Both the position numbers and the translations under genes were made by a program. From assembly GCF_000422945.1 (NCBI RefSeq), contig NZ_AUHA01000003.1, positions 248,001 to 312,000 of the forward strand: a stretch of 64,000 bases of DNA, written 5' to 3'. A model generated the notes under the pieces. It was not told the DNA's origin, ran no database searches, and saw only the letters and a list, made by a program, of their open reading frames with translations. Positions 1 through 9,494 of the stretch are shown piece by piece. Source of the DNA: Daejeonella oryzae DSM 19973. Its GTDB lineage: Bacteria > Bacteroidota > Bacteroidia > Sphingobacteriales > Sphingobacteriaceae. Numbering within the stretch: the stretch's first letter is position 1; every line of letters starts with the position of its first letter.

Positions 1-357
1 CGTTCCCGGAGCTCTACCTAATCCTAAATCTATTCTACCCGGATATAAGGTGGCAAGAGTTCCAAATTGCTCTGCAATTACCAAAGGTGCATGATTGGGT
101 AGCATAATTCCCCCAGAACCAACTCTAAGCGTATTGGTTCCTCCTGCGATGTGGCCAATAAGAACAGAAGTTGCAGAACTTGCCACACTTTCCATATTAT
201 GATGTTCGGCAAGCCAGTAACGTGTATATCCCCAGTTTTCTACATTCCGGGCTAAGTCCAAACTGTTTCTAAAAGTATCAGCTGCTGTATGTCCTTCAGT
301 AACTCCGGCTAGATCCAGAACAGATATTTTTATATCATTAAGCTTTTGTTTATTCAT
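1..357 (-). CDS. LLM-class flavin-dependent oxidoreductase (luciferase-like monooxygenase), 3' part missing
   Basis: Reading the minus strand from the ATG at 357 gives 119 codons without a stop to the window edge, so only the N-terminal part is present. The protein starts [19 protein letters not shown] and continues with [15 protein letters not shown], a [11 protein letters not shown] stretch and [11 protein letters not shown]. These are signature segments of the MsnO8-like branch of bacterial luciferase-like monooxygenases, which fold as a TIM barrel and use reduced FMN to oxidise small molecules in the cytoplasm. The true substrate cannot be told from the sequence. The family is usually about 330-350 residues, so roughly two thirds of the gene lies outside the window. 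It diverges from the lipoprotein gene at 787 across a 429-base gap. Confidence 0.85.
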   Translation of the reverse strand, partial: MNKQKLNDIKISVLDLAGVTEGHTAADTFRNSLDLARNVENWGYTRYWLAEHHNMESVASSATSVLIGHIAGGTNTLRVGSGGIMLPNHAPLVIAEQFGTLATLYPGRIDLGLGRAPGT

Positions 358-786
358 CTTAACTATTTTCTTGGCAGCCGCAAAAATACAGCCATGGAAA
401 TGATTTTAAGTCTGAGAAATGTCTTTAATAGATTTTGATTTCTGAGAGATTTATCAATCGGGTGTATGTCTGATTATACAACTTGTGAAACTTCTTATTT
501 AAGTAATCCGGTAGTTGCTTTTCCAATTTCGGAGTCGGTTCAGAATATAGCAACCGTCTTTTTGCCTGTAAATTTCAGGTATGCACATTTGCTTTAAATT
601 AATTACAGTACTTTAACAGGATTTGAAGGATAGAATAGCAATCTGTATTATTATATTAATGATATTAGTCATAAAGTTTTAATAACTAAAACATTAGAAA
701 AAAACAGGCGTTAAAGTTGAATAAGCAGATACTATTTTTATATAACTTAATAAATTCTACTAACCATTGAATACTATTCTATAAAG
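358..786. other. Intergenic region between divergent genes, no gene seen
   Basis: This AT-rich stretch separates the divergent oxidoreductase and lipoprotein genes. I found no open reading frame with protein-like composition, no tRNA-like fold and no clear terminator. It must hold two divergent promoters. An AT-rich run around 730-755 is the most promoter-like part for the plus-strand gene, but it does not match the TAnnTTTG box cleanly. Confidence 0.4.
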
Positions 787-2178
787 ATGAAAAAGCTGGT
801 ATACCTAATATTTTTTTCAAGCTCTCTTTTCTATTCCTGTAAAAAAGACCCAATCATAGTTGATGAACCGCGAAAAACCGAAGTACTTCAGGGAGCTATT
901 ACCGAAGATAAAACTCTTAACAAAAACACAGATTATCTGCTAAAAGGGCAAGTGTATGTGAAAAATAATTCTACACTTACAATTCCGGAAGGAATTGAGG
1001 TTGTTGTAGAGAAAGCTGATAATCCATCAGACAAAGGGGCTTTGATCATCACAAAAGGATCAAAACTGAATATTGCCGGAACTCAGGATTTTCCGGTTGT
1101 ATTTACTTCATCAGCCATTAATAAAAATCCGGGCGACTGGATTGGAATTATCATTTTAGGCAAAGCGCCAACCAATTTGATAAACGCCCATATAAAAGGT
1201 TTAACAGAATCTACGGATACGGAATTTGGAGGAACTGTTTCTGATGATAATTCGGGTTCAATTAATTTTCTGCGTTTGGAATATACAGGCGGCTTAAATC
1301 CCAATCAGGAAGAAGAGTGGGAAATGGATATGGCCAGCGGATTAAGTTTAGAAGGAATAGGTTCTGCCACAAAAGTAGAGCATGTAATGGTTAAAAATTC
1401 TTTGGATGATGGTTTTCAATTTGTGGGAGGAACTGTTAACGGAAAGTACCTCATAAGTTTGAATAATCAGGATGATAATTTTGATTTTGACCGCGGTTAT
1501 ACCGGTAAATTACAATTTCTGATTTCTTATCATTCTGCCAGCTCAACTCACTCCATCCGTGCCAACGGTTTGGAAAGCTTAAACGATAAGGGAGCAACCG
1601 ATGCTCAGCCGTATACCAGACCAGTAATTTCGAATATGACCATTATTGGTCCGGATCATGATGAACTTTCAGGCAATCAAAGTCAGGGAATTTATATCAG
1701 AAGGAACACACGCTTTAATGTTCGAAACTCAATAATTGAAGGATATTCTAATGGTGGCCTGATGATGTGTCCAAAAACCAAACCGTTACTGCTCAATAAC
1801 CTGGGATCGCAATTTAAATACAACATGGTAAACAGTGATGACCGTTCGAGAGCATTTACCTATGATAATGGCCCTACAGGTATCAATATTATTCCTGATC
1901 CTGAAGTTGCAGCTTTGGCAGTTATAATGGATGATAATCTGATTACCAGACCGGCATTAAACAAAAATGTAATTATTGATAACACTCAGGAAATTGGGTT
2001 TAAGTCTCCGGGCTCTTCAGGAATTATAGATGTTTCTTTATCAGCTAATTCTCCTGCACTTTCAGGTGGTGATTTCTCAGATCCCGAATTCAGTACATTC
2101 TTTACAATCGTTCAATTTAAAGGTGCTTCAGGAACCGAAAGCTGGGCCTCTTCAGGCAATTGGGCTCAATGGGAATAA
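787..2178 (+). CDS. Secreted lipoprotein with right-handed beta-helix-like fold
   Basis: The 463-residue product starts with a short lipoprotein signal: a basic start (MKK), a hydrophobic run, then LFYSC with Cys18 as the probable lipidation site. After a short linker it has repeating short beta-strand motifs (VYVKNNSTLTIPEGIEV, GALIITKGSKLNIAG, VEHVMVKNSLDDGFQ, YIRRNTRFNVRNSIIEG). Such motifs are typical of parallel beta-helix surface proteins common in Bacteroidota. Relatives are sometimes labelled multidrug transporter in databases, but nothing here supports transport. No catalytic signature is visible, so the ligand or role is unknown. No start choice problem: ATG is followed directly by the signal peptide. 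It stands alone, with a PAS kinase gene 172 bases downstream. Confidence 0.75.
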   Translation: MKKLVYLIFFSSSLFYSCKKDPIIVDEPRKTEVLQGAITEDKTLNKNTDYLLKGQVYVKNNSTLTIPEGIEVVVEKADNPSDKGALIITKGSKLNIAGTQDFPVVFTSSAINKNPGDWIGIIILGKAPTNLINAHIKGLTESTDTEFGGTVSDDNSGSINFLRLEYTGGLNPNQEEEWEMDMASGLSLEGIGSATKVEHVMVKNSLDDGFQFVGGTVNGKYLISLNNQDDNFDFDRGYTGKLQFLISYHSASSTHSIRANGLESLNDKGATDAQPYTRPVISNMTIIGPDHDELSGNQSQGIYIRRNTRFNVRNSIIEGYSNGGLMMCPKTKPLLLNNLGSQFKYNMVNSDDRSRAFTYDNGPTGINIIPDPEVAALAVIMDDNLITRPALNKNVIIDNTQEIGFKSPGSSGIIDVSLSANSPALSGGDFSDPEFSTFFTIVQFKGASGTESWASSGNWAQWE

Positions 2179-2308
2179 GAATGTAAGTGGACAACAAATT
2201 AAGTTTTTCAATATCCGGCTTTCAGATTGAAAATCATGTTTAGATTTTTTCAGCCCCGAAATTATGCAACATTCGCTTCTCAGACTATTTAAAATATTTT
2301 AAATTTTC

Positions 2309-2316
2309 TATTTTTG
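2309..2316 (+). promoter_or_regulatory. Possible -7 box (TAttTTTG) for the PAS kinase gene
   Basis: TATTTTTG fits the Bacteroidota -7 consensus TAnnTTTG and lies 34 bases before the start codon of the kinase gene at 2351. I could not find a convincing TTG element at the expected -33 position, so this is only a candidate. Confidence 0.3.
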
Positions 2317-2350
2317 ACGCCAATATTAAATTCCATTACTACATCCCTGA

Positions 2351-4168
2351 ATGAGCTTTAATGAAAATGTTTATAAAAGTATCGTGGAGGTTTCTCCTTT
2401 CCCGGTGTATGTGTGTTCTGGTGATGAAATGATTATTACGGTGGCTAATAACGCCACTTTAAAAGCATGGGGCCGGGATAAATCAGTTATTGGACAACCG
2501 TTTAGTGAAGCATTACCCGAGCTTAAAGACCAGCCTTTTCGAGGTCTTCTCAGTCATGTTTATGAAACCGGAAATACTTATTTCTCAAGTAATGACCGTG
2601 CAGATCTGATGGTAGATGGAAGGATTCAAACATTCTATTTCAAATTTACTTATCAGCCTTTGCGGGATTCAAACAATATCATAACCAGTGTATTGTGTTT
2701 TGCTACAGATGTGACCGAACTAGAACGATCCCGGCAGGCTGTTGAAGCCAGTCAGAATACTTTATATAATATCATTAAGCAAGCGCCGGTCGCTATTTGC
2801 ATTCTGGATGCTAATGATTTAACTGTGCAGGTTGTAAATGATTCTTACCTGGAGTTAGTACGGAAGACCCGATCGGAGCTAGAAAATCAACCTGTATGGG
2901 AGGCTGTTCCTGAAGCCGCAGAATTATATGCTCCCATATTAAACAATGTAATTAAAACGGGAGAAACTTATTATGCCAAGGAACATGAGGTAATTTTAAT
3001 CCGTCAGGGAGCAGAAGAACTGGTATTTATTGATTTTGTTTATGAACCCATTTCGGATATTAACGGTAAAATTAATACTGTAATGGTAATTGGTATGGAA
3101 ATTACCGAGAAAGTCATTGCACGGCGCCTAATAGAAGAAGCCGAGGAACGTGCACGTTTGGCTATTGATGCCGCAGAAATAGGTTCATTCGATCTGGATA
3201 TGGCTACCGGTAATATGGTCACTTCCATCAGGTTCAACCAGATATTTGGTATTAGTTCTACTCCATCCAGAAATACTATTTTAGAACTGATTCATCCGGA
3301 TGATATTGCTTTAAGAGATGCTGCTTATGAATTTGCCCGCAATACCGGTAAACTATTTTACGAAGCAAGGTTTATATGGAAAGACGGCTCCATTCATTGG
3401 GTTCGGGTTCAGGGCAAGCTGTATTTAGGTACAGACACACATCCCACGAGAATTTTAGGTACCGTATTGGATATTACTGAATTCAAGCATTTGCAACAGC
3501 AAAAAGATGATTTTATAAGTGTAGCCAGCCATGAATTAAAAACCCCTCTTACCAGTGTTAAAGCTTCAATGCAGCTGCTTGAAAGACTGATCAGACAAGA
3601 TCCGACTTCTGACAAAGTCTCTTTATTTATTGATAAAGCCAACAGCAGCCTAACAAAAATGCATCATTTGGTCGAGAGTTTGTTAAATGTGTCTAAAATT
3701 GCAGCGGATCAACTGGTGTTGAATAAATCAAATTTTATTGCATCAGAAATGATAAAAGACTGCTGCGAGCATATTCGTTTAACCGGGAAATACAATCTGG
3801 TACTAAGCGGTGATATGGAATTGGTGTTTTATGCTGATAAAAACCGTATCGATCAGGTATTAGTTAATTTTATAAATAACGCAGTAAAATATGCACCGGA
3901 ATCTGATACTATAAATATTCATATCAGCAAAGAAGGAGATAATTCTAAATTGTCTGTTCAGGATTTTGGAAGAGGTATTCCTGCTGAAAAACTTCCGCAC
4001 CTGTTCGAGCGTTATTATCGTGTAGATTCAAGCGGGGTACAATATTCAGGTTTGGGTTTGGGGCTTTACATCAGTGCCGATATTATCGAAAGGCATGGCG
4101 GAAAGATTGGTGTTTATAGCGAAAAAGGCATTGGAAGTACGTTCTGGTTTACTTTACCAAGCGTTTAA
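2351..4168 (+). CDS. PAS-domain sensor histidine kinase (three PAS domains)
   Basis: The 605-residue protein has no membrane segment, so it is a cytoplasmic sensor. Three PAS domains occupy about residues 5-125, 135-255 and 265-380; the third ends with the PAC-type segment RILGTVLDITEFKHL. A HisKA dimerisation domain follows with the phospho-accepting His394 in VASHELKTPL. The HATPase domain carries the N box (NRIDQVLVNFINNAVKYAP), G1 (DFGRGIP), F box (LFERYYRV) and G2 (GLGLGLYIS). No receiver domain is fused and no response regulator is adjacent, so it is an orphan kinase. Its C-terminus closely resembles that of the 1604-residue kinase encoded at 4648-9462, suggesting a shared ancestor. The ligand of the PAS domains is unknown. 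Confidence 0.92.
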   Translation: MSFNENVYKSIVEVSPFPVYVCSGDEMIITVANNATLKAWGRDKSVIGQPFSEALPELKDQPFRGLLSHVYETGNTYFSSNDRADLMVDGRIQTFYFKFTYQPLRDSNNIITSVLCFATDVTELERSRQAVEASQNTLYNIIKQAPVAICILDANDLTVQVVNDSYLELVRKTRSELENQPVWEAVPEAAELYAPILNNVIKTGETYYAKEHEVILIRQGAEELVFIDFVYEPISDINGKINTVMVIGMEITEKVIARRLIEEAEERARLAIDAAEIGSFDLDMATGNMVTSIRFNQIFGISSTPSRNTILELIHPDDIALRDAAYEFARNTGKLFYEARFIWKDGSIHWVRVQGKLYLGTDTHPTRILGTVLDITEFKHLQQQKDDFISVASHELKTPLTSVKASMQLLERLIRQDPTSDKVSLFIDKANSSLTKMHHLVESLLNVSKIAADQLVLNKSNFIASEMIKDCCEHIRLTGKYNLVLSGDMELVFYADKNRIDQVLVNFINNAVKYAPESDTINIHISKEGDNSKLSVQDFGRGIPAEKLPHLFERYYRVDSSGVQYSGLGLGLYISADIIERHGGKIGVYSEKGIGSTFWFTLPSV

Positions 4169-4215
4169 ATCTAATCGATTTTAATTCGGTTTTAAATTCA
4201 AATTTCACTAATTCC

Positions 4216-4223
4216 TATATTTG
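4216..4223 (+). promoter_or_regulatory. Possible -7 box (TATATTTG) for the DUF3703 gene
   Basis: TATATTTG is an exact fit to TAnnTTTG and ends 19 bases before the ATG at 4243. The -33 TTG is not evident. If real, the leader would be only about a dozen bases. Confidence 0.35.
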
Positions 4224-4242
4224 GTTTAGTAGTACTTGATTT

Positions 4243-4611
4243 ATGAAATTCAATACAAAAATGCCGGCCGGCCTAAAAAAACATTTTAATTTTGAGATAA
4301 GTCAGTACCAATCTAATCTACAAAAAAGAGATTTTAAATCTTCATGGAATTATCTTGAGCGGGCTCATATTCTCGGCCAGTCCTATCCGTTAGAACACAG
4401 CAAAGTACACTGGCTAATGCTCAAAGAGGGGTTCAGACGAAAGAGCCTGAAAGAAATACTGGGTCAGTTTTTAAGATTGTTAACCGGTGGTTTTAAATCA
4501 TTAATTAATCTTGTTCCTATTGGAAATACCGGCGGTGCTAATGTTGCGCCATTAAAAGTCATGGAAATTCCTTACGATTTAAAAATGATATTGACCAAGT
4601 ATCTTTCTTAA
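4243..4611 (+). CDS. DUF3703 family protein
   Basis: This 122-residue cytoplasmic protein matches the DUF3703 pattern: a helical N-terminal half with SSWNYLERAHILGQSYPLEHSKVHWLMLKEGFR condensed around ERAHILGQ and HxxVHWxML, then a short C-terminal part with GNTGGANV. The family is usually about 115-130 residues, so it appears full length. Function is unknown. It lies 74 bases after the PAS kinase on the same strand with its own candidate promoter, and it converges on the large CheB-CheR kinase, with 36 bases between the two stop codons and no hairpin terminator in them. Confidence 0.75.
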   Translation: MKFNTKMPAGLKKHFNFEISQYQSNLQKRDFKSSWNYLERAHILGQSYPLEHSKVHWLMLKEGFRRKSLKEILGQFLRLLTGGFKSLINLVPIGNTGGANVAPLKVMEIPYDLKMILTKYLS

Positions 4612-4647
4612 ATAAATGATTCCATTAATTAGATTTCAAAAATATTA

Positions 4648-7600
4648 TCAAACTTCATTTTGTGCGTTAGAAATTGGAATAGTAAACCAAAATGTTGATC
4701 CTTTTCCTGGTTCACTATTTACACCAACTTTTCCTCCATGCCTTTCTATTATCTGGGCGGATATATAAAGTCCTAAACCAAGACCCGAAAATTTTGCAGA
4801 TGATTCCTGAACCCGGAAAAATCGATCGAATACATAATGTATTTTATCCTGAGAAATTCCAATTCCAAAATCGCGGACTTCCACTTTAACGACCGAATCA
4901 TCAGAACTAACATGAATTTTAATTAAGTCCGATCCCGGCGAATATTTTGCAGCATTCGATAGGAAATTAATAATGACCTGCTCAATACGATGCATATCTG
5001 CAAAAACTACTACGTCTGTGCTTCCTCCGACTTCTATTATATGCCTGGTATGAGAACTTGTAATTTGAAATGAACTTTCTTCAATAGCTTCGCCCATTTT
5101 AAACTCAGTCTTATTAAATTGTAGTTTTCCGGCCTGCAAACGGGTAACATCTAAAAGATCATTTACCAGCTCAGATAATTTATCAGCCTGACGGTTTGCT
5201 TTTTCAATAAAAAGGCTTACCTGCGGAATCTCTTTCTCTTTTTCTGTCAGTCGCTTCACAATTTGTAAAGAAGCTTTCATACTGGTGATAGGAGTTTTAA
5301 GCTCATGGCTTGCAATACTCATAAATTCGTCCTTCTTTTTCATCAGCAATTTGGTTGCCTGCTGAGCCATTTCCTGAGACGTAATATCTGTTAAACTGCC
5401 TATATAACCGGAAAGCTTACCAGTTTTCATCGGATTGCTCATGGCAAGCATCCAGCGATACTGGCCATCAGTACGTTTTATCCGAAATTTAGACTGGTAG
5501 GGAATATGCTTGTTTAAAGCTTCTATAAATTTTTCATACTCTATATTCTGTTCTTCGGGATGAATGACCGAACTCCAGCCCAAATCCATGCTATCTTTAA
5601 AACTGAGACCGGTAAATGTGACCCACTGTTTGTTGACATAGTTGCACAAACCTTTTTCGTTCACTTTCCAAATAAGAAAAGGGGTATTGTCGGCAACCGT
5701 TCTAAAATGATCTTCGCTGATTTTGAGTGCTTCTGAAATTACTTTCTGATCGTGGATGTCTGTATTGGTTCCCACCCACATAATAATCTGATCATCAGAA
5801 TTTCTTTGAGGTAAAGCCCTTGACAAATGCCAGCGGTATTCGCCTTCTTTATTTTTAAGACGCTGCTCCAGAGAAAACTCACGGCCTTCTTTTAAAGCTT
5901 CTTTCCAAATTTCTACCGCCGGGTCAAGATCATCCGGATGAACAATTTTATATCCGGCTTCTTTTATTTCTTCTAATGCAAGACCGCTGTAATCGGTCCA
6001 AACCTTGTTGTAATAACTTCCATTTCCCTCTCCATCGGTGGTCCACACCATTTGAGGGATTACATTTGCAAGTGATAAGAAACGATTTTCATTTGCCCGT
6101 ATTTCTTCATCGGCTTCAACCAAACGGGTCATGTCAAACATAGATCCAAGCATCCGGTAAGGCATTCCATCATCAGACTGAAGAATATAACCGCGATCGA
6201 GAATGTAGGCGTATTGTCCGTCGCTTCTCAGAAAACGGTATTCGGCTGCCCATTGCTTTTGATGGTCATTAATCAGGGTGTTTTGGCTTTCAATAACTTT
6301 TTCACGGTCTTCCGGATGAATTTTACTGATCCAGAATTTGCGTTTATTATCTATCTGATCTATTTTATAACCAAACATATTTTCAAAAGCCTCGCTCCAC
6401 CAGAAATTATTATTGGTTAAATCCCAATCCCAGATGGTATCATTGGTTGCTCTCGAAACCAATCTGAAACGCTCTTCACTTTCTGATAATTTACGTGTTC
6501 TTTCAATAACTTTATCTTCTAGGTTGCTGTTAAGCTTTTTAAGATTTTCGCGAACCTGGATGAGTTCATTGTAATTCTTTTTAAGTTTAACATCTGCCTG
6601 TTTCTTTTCAGTGATATCCGTTAAAGTCATCACCAATCCGTCCTGCATTTTAACAGCTACTATTTCCAGACAAATTTCCTGTTGCTTTCTGGTGATCTGA
6701 ATCTCATTATGTAACGTGTGATTCTTTTCCACAACTTTAACATACTTTTCAAATAATCCACTTTCTACCAGATCAGGAGCCAATTCTTTCAGGCTTTTGT
6801 TAATGATATCATCATTATCCCTCTGTATAATCTTTTCGGACGCATGATTGGCGCTGATGCATTTAAAATCTATAATTTTGTGATCTCCGTTGCGCACCGC
6901 AGTAATGGCTACAATGGCGCTTAAGCTGGAGTTAAAAGTTGCTTTTATAATATCATTCAGCTCTGTAATAGCGGTTATATCTACAAAAGAAAGAATCACA
7001 CCATCGGTAACTTTATCCAAACGGATATAAGGCATAATACGCATCAGGCAATGCGTGCTATTGTTAAGCTCCACTTCCCGTTCCAGCATTCGACCTGTTA
7101 TGAGTACTTTCTTAATTTCATCAACCAGAGATTCATCCGTAATGTTATTAGAGATGTGGGAAATAGGCCGGCCAAGATCCGTATCAATTAAATTTACAAT
7201 CTTAACGGCAGCCGGGTTAAATTTCCGGATATTCAGTGATTGATCAAGAAAAATCTGACCAATATCTGTACTGCGGAAATAATTGTTTAAATCATCATTC
7301 AGCTCAATAAGCTCACGTATTTTCAGCTGATGCTCGGTATTTAACGTATGCAGTTCCTCATTCAGAGATTGCAACTCTTCATTAGAACTCTGCAGCTCTT
7401 CATTAGAAGATAAAAGTTCCTCATTGCTCGACTGAAGTTCCTCATTGGTTGTTTCCATACTTTCTACAGCAAGCTGCAGATTGATACGGGTTTCATTCAG
7501 TTCAGCTTCAAGTTCGGTAACATATTCATTATCCTGCTCTCCCCAAACCGTGGCAGAAGCTTCGTTATCTTTTGCCTTGGTATTTTCTGTACTGCTTTCA

Positions 7601-9462
7601 CTAAAAATTATCAGATGAAAAGGTTTTCCTTCGGCAGGTTTTGCCGGTTTCACAGCAATGTTAACCATCGATCCTTTATCGCCGGAATTTACACGAAGAC
7701 TTTTAAGAAAAATACTTTTGCCTGTTTTTAGGGCTTTTCTTACAGCAGTGTTCAGGCTAACTGAAATTTCCTGCGGAAGCATTTTCAGTATATTTAAACT
7801 CAGCTTTTTATCAGGCAGAGAAAGATATTTATTGAAATCTCCAATGCTATCTTTTATATCATAATTGTGATCGATATAGAGGGCCGTATAGCCCATTTCT
7901 TCCAGAATTAATTTATTAAAATCTTCCTTTATCTGAGTGTTGGTAAGAGTACTGTTCCCTATATCTGAAGATCGTTTAGAATCAATAAATTTGTGAGTAC
8001 GGTCAGAGGTTCTGAAAATTTCCTGATGATTGAATTTGTAACCAGATTTTTTCTTAAAGATTTTCCATTTACTATCAACTTCAAGTAATCCATCTTTTAT
8101 ATATGAGCCGCTTTCGCTTGATCCTAAAAACAAAAAACCTGTATTTTCTAAAGAAAAATGAAAGGTTGCCAACACCCTTTTTTGTAGAGTGTGGTCCATG
8201 TAAATCAGCATGTTTCGGCAGCTGATTAAATCATTTTTAATAAATGGCGGATCTTTTATAATATTGTGTTTTGCAAAAACCACCTGTTTACGAAGCATTG
8301 GAATTACAGAAAAGCCTTTTCCATCTTTTACAAAATACGTTTTGAGAATATCTTCCGGAACGTCTTTTTCGATAGAAGATGGGTACAGATTTTTAGAGCA
8401 AAAGGTAAGATTGCGCTCATCTATATCTGTAGCAAATATTTTTACATCCAGACGCTTGCCTGTTTTTCGTAAATATTTATCAATTAATATGGCGATGGAA
8501 TAAGCTTCTTCACCGGTACTGCATGCACAAACCCAAACTTTAAGAGTCTCTCCATTACTTTTACCATTAATAATATCTGGTATGGCCAGTTCTTCCAAAC
8601 TTTTAAAGGCTAGCGGATCTCTGAAGAATTTAGTAACGTTGATTAGAAAATCCTGTCCGAGAGCTCTTACTTCCTGAGGACTATCCTGCAAATAATTTAC
8701 ATACGATTTCAGGTTTTTAAAACCACCTGTTTGCATTCTTTTACCCAGCCGCCTGATAATTGTTGGCGTTTTGTAAAGTTGGAAATCATGCCCGCTCGAC
8801 TGAAAGATCATCGTAAAAATTTCCTCAAGCAAAGTATCTTCAATTTTACCCTTGTTTAGCGTATGAACAGGGGTTTCTTTTATGTAATTATAAATTTCCT
8901 CGGGCATCATTTCGGGTGGCAAAATGAGGTCAGTAAAACCTGAGGAGATGGCGCTATTAGGCATTCCATCAAATTTTGCTGTTGCCGGATCCTGAACAAT
9001 CACCAATCCTCCGCTTTCTTTTATCGCAGAAATGCCTTTGGTGCCGTCAGTACCGGTTCCGGATAGGATAATTGCTATGGCTTTATCTTTCTGATCAGCA
9101 GCTAAAGAAAAAAGAAAACTATCTATAGCAGTATTGGGAGATTTATCAGCAATTTTCTCAGCAAGCTTCAGCTTGCCGTTGCCAATAGTCATGATTTTAT
9201 TATTCGGAATAATATATACACACTCTTTATGAATAGTCATATCATGCCCGGCTTCAAAAACCTTCATGTGTGTGTGTTTGGAAACCAGTTCCACCAGCAG
9301 ACTTTTATAATCAGGAGAAAGATGCTGGATAACCACAAAAGATAAACTGGCATTCTGAGGCATGTTGTCAAAAAACTCATGAATTGCTTCCAGTCCGCCT
9401 GCTGAGGCACCGATTGCAACTATAAAATGCTCGTTTTTTTCTTTTTTATCCTTTTTTAACAT
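4648..9462 (-). CDS. CheB-CheR-PAS-histidine kinase fusion, probable output of the phytochrome operon
   Basis: This 1604-residue protein fuses several signalling modules. Residues 10-190 are a CheB-type methylesterase with an apparent catalytic triad: Ser20 in GASAGG, His47 in IQHLSPDY and Asp139 in GTGTDGTKG. There is no N-terminal receiver domain. Residues 205-475 are a CheR-type methyltransferase with INVTKFFRDP, the SAM-binding ACSTGEEAYS at about 312-321 and NDLISCRNMLIYM. A coiled coil made of repeated (S/T)NEELQSSNEEL units spans about 655-735. About five PAS domains follow, then HisKA with His1386 (SHELKTP) and a HATPase with the usual N, G1, F and G2 boxes. It starts 32 bases after the phytochrome gene, which lacks any output domain, so the two probably act together. 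No chemoreceptor or flagellar gene is nearby, so the CheB/CheR parts may serve a non-chemotaxis role. Confidence 0.93.
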   Translation of the reverse strand: MLKKDKKEKNEHFIVAIGASAGGLEAIHEFFDNMPQNASLSFVVIQHLSPDYKSLLVELVSKHTHMKVFEAGHDMTIHKECVYIIPNNKIMTIGNGKLKLAEKIADKSPNTAIDSFLFSLAADQKDKAIAIILSGTGTDGTKGISAIKESGGLVIVQDPATAKFDGMPNSAISSGFTDLILPPEMMPEEIYNYIKETPVHTLNKGKIEDTLLEEIFTMIFQSSGHDFQLYKTPTIIRRLGKRMQTGGFKNLKSYVNYLQDSPQEVRALGQDFLINVTKFFRDPLAFKSLEELAIPDIINGKSNGETLKVWVCACSTGEEAYSIAILIDKYLRKTGKRLDVKIFATDIDERNLTFCSKNLYPSSIEKDVPEDILKTYFVKDGKGFSVIPMLRKQVVFAKHNIIKDPPFIKNDLISCRNMLIYMDHTLQKRVLATFHFSLENTGFLFLGSSESGSYIKDGLLEVDSKWKIFKKKSGYKFNHQEIFRTSDRTHKFIDSKRSSDIGNSTLTNTQIKEDFNKLILEEMGYTALYIDHNYDIKDSIGDFNKYLSLPDKKLSLNILKMLPQEISVSLNTAVRKALKTGKSIFLKSLRVNSGDKGSMVNIAVKPAKPAEGKPFHLIIFSESSTENTKAKDNEASATVWGEQDNEYVTELEAELNETRINLQLAVESMETTNEELQSSNEELLSSNEELQSSNEELQSLNEELHTLNTEHQLKIRELIELNDDLNNYFRSTDIGQIFLDQSLNIRKFNPAAVKIVNLIDTDLGRPISHISNNITDESLVDEIKKVLITGRMLEREVELNNSTHCLMRIMPYIRLDKVTDGVILSFVDITAITELNDIIKATFNSSLSAIVAITAVRNGDHKIIDFKCISANHASEKIIQRDNDDIINKSLKELAPDLVESGLFEKYVKVVEKNHTLHNEIQITRKQQEICLEIVAVKMQDGLVMTLTDITEKKQADVKLKKNYNELIQVRENLKKLNSNLEDKVIERTRKLSESEERFRLVSRATNDTIWDWDLTNNNFWWSEAFENMFGYKIDQIDNKRKFWISKIHPEDREKVIESQNTLINDHQKQWAAEYRFLRSDGQYAYILDRGYILQSDDGMPYRMLGSMFDMTRLVEADEEIRANENRFLSLANVIPQMVWTTDGEGNGSYYNKVWTDYSGLALEEIKEAGYKIVHPDDLDPAVEIWKEALKEGREFSLEQRLKNKEGEYRWHLSRALPQRNSDDQIIMWVGTNTDIHDQKVISEALKISEDHFRTVADNTPFLIWKVNEKGLCNYVNKQWVTFTGLSFKDSMDLGWSSVIHPEEQNIEYEKFIEALNKHIPYQSKFRIKRTDGQYRWMLAMSNPMKTGKLSGYIGSLTDITSQEMAQQATKLLMKKKDEFMSIASHELKTPITSMKASLQIVKRLTEKEKEIPQVSLFIEKANRQADKLSELVNDLLDVTRLQAGKLQFNKTEFKMGEAIEESSFQITSSHTRHIIEVGGSTDVVVFADMHRIEQVIINFLSNAAKYSPGSDLIKIHVSSDDSVVKVEVRDFGIGISQDKIHYVFDRFFRVQESSAKFSGLGLGLYISAQIIERHGGKVGVNSEPGKGSTFWFTIPISNAQNEV

Positions 9463-9494
9463 GGGTGTGATGGAAATTGAAGAAATAGATTGTG

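Noticed and set aside
4648-9462. Reading the CheB and CheR domains as evidence of flagellar chemotaxis
   Set aside because: No receptor, CheA, CheW or flagellar gene is in the window, and this fused kinase form is common in soil bacteria without motility.
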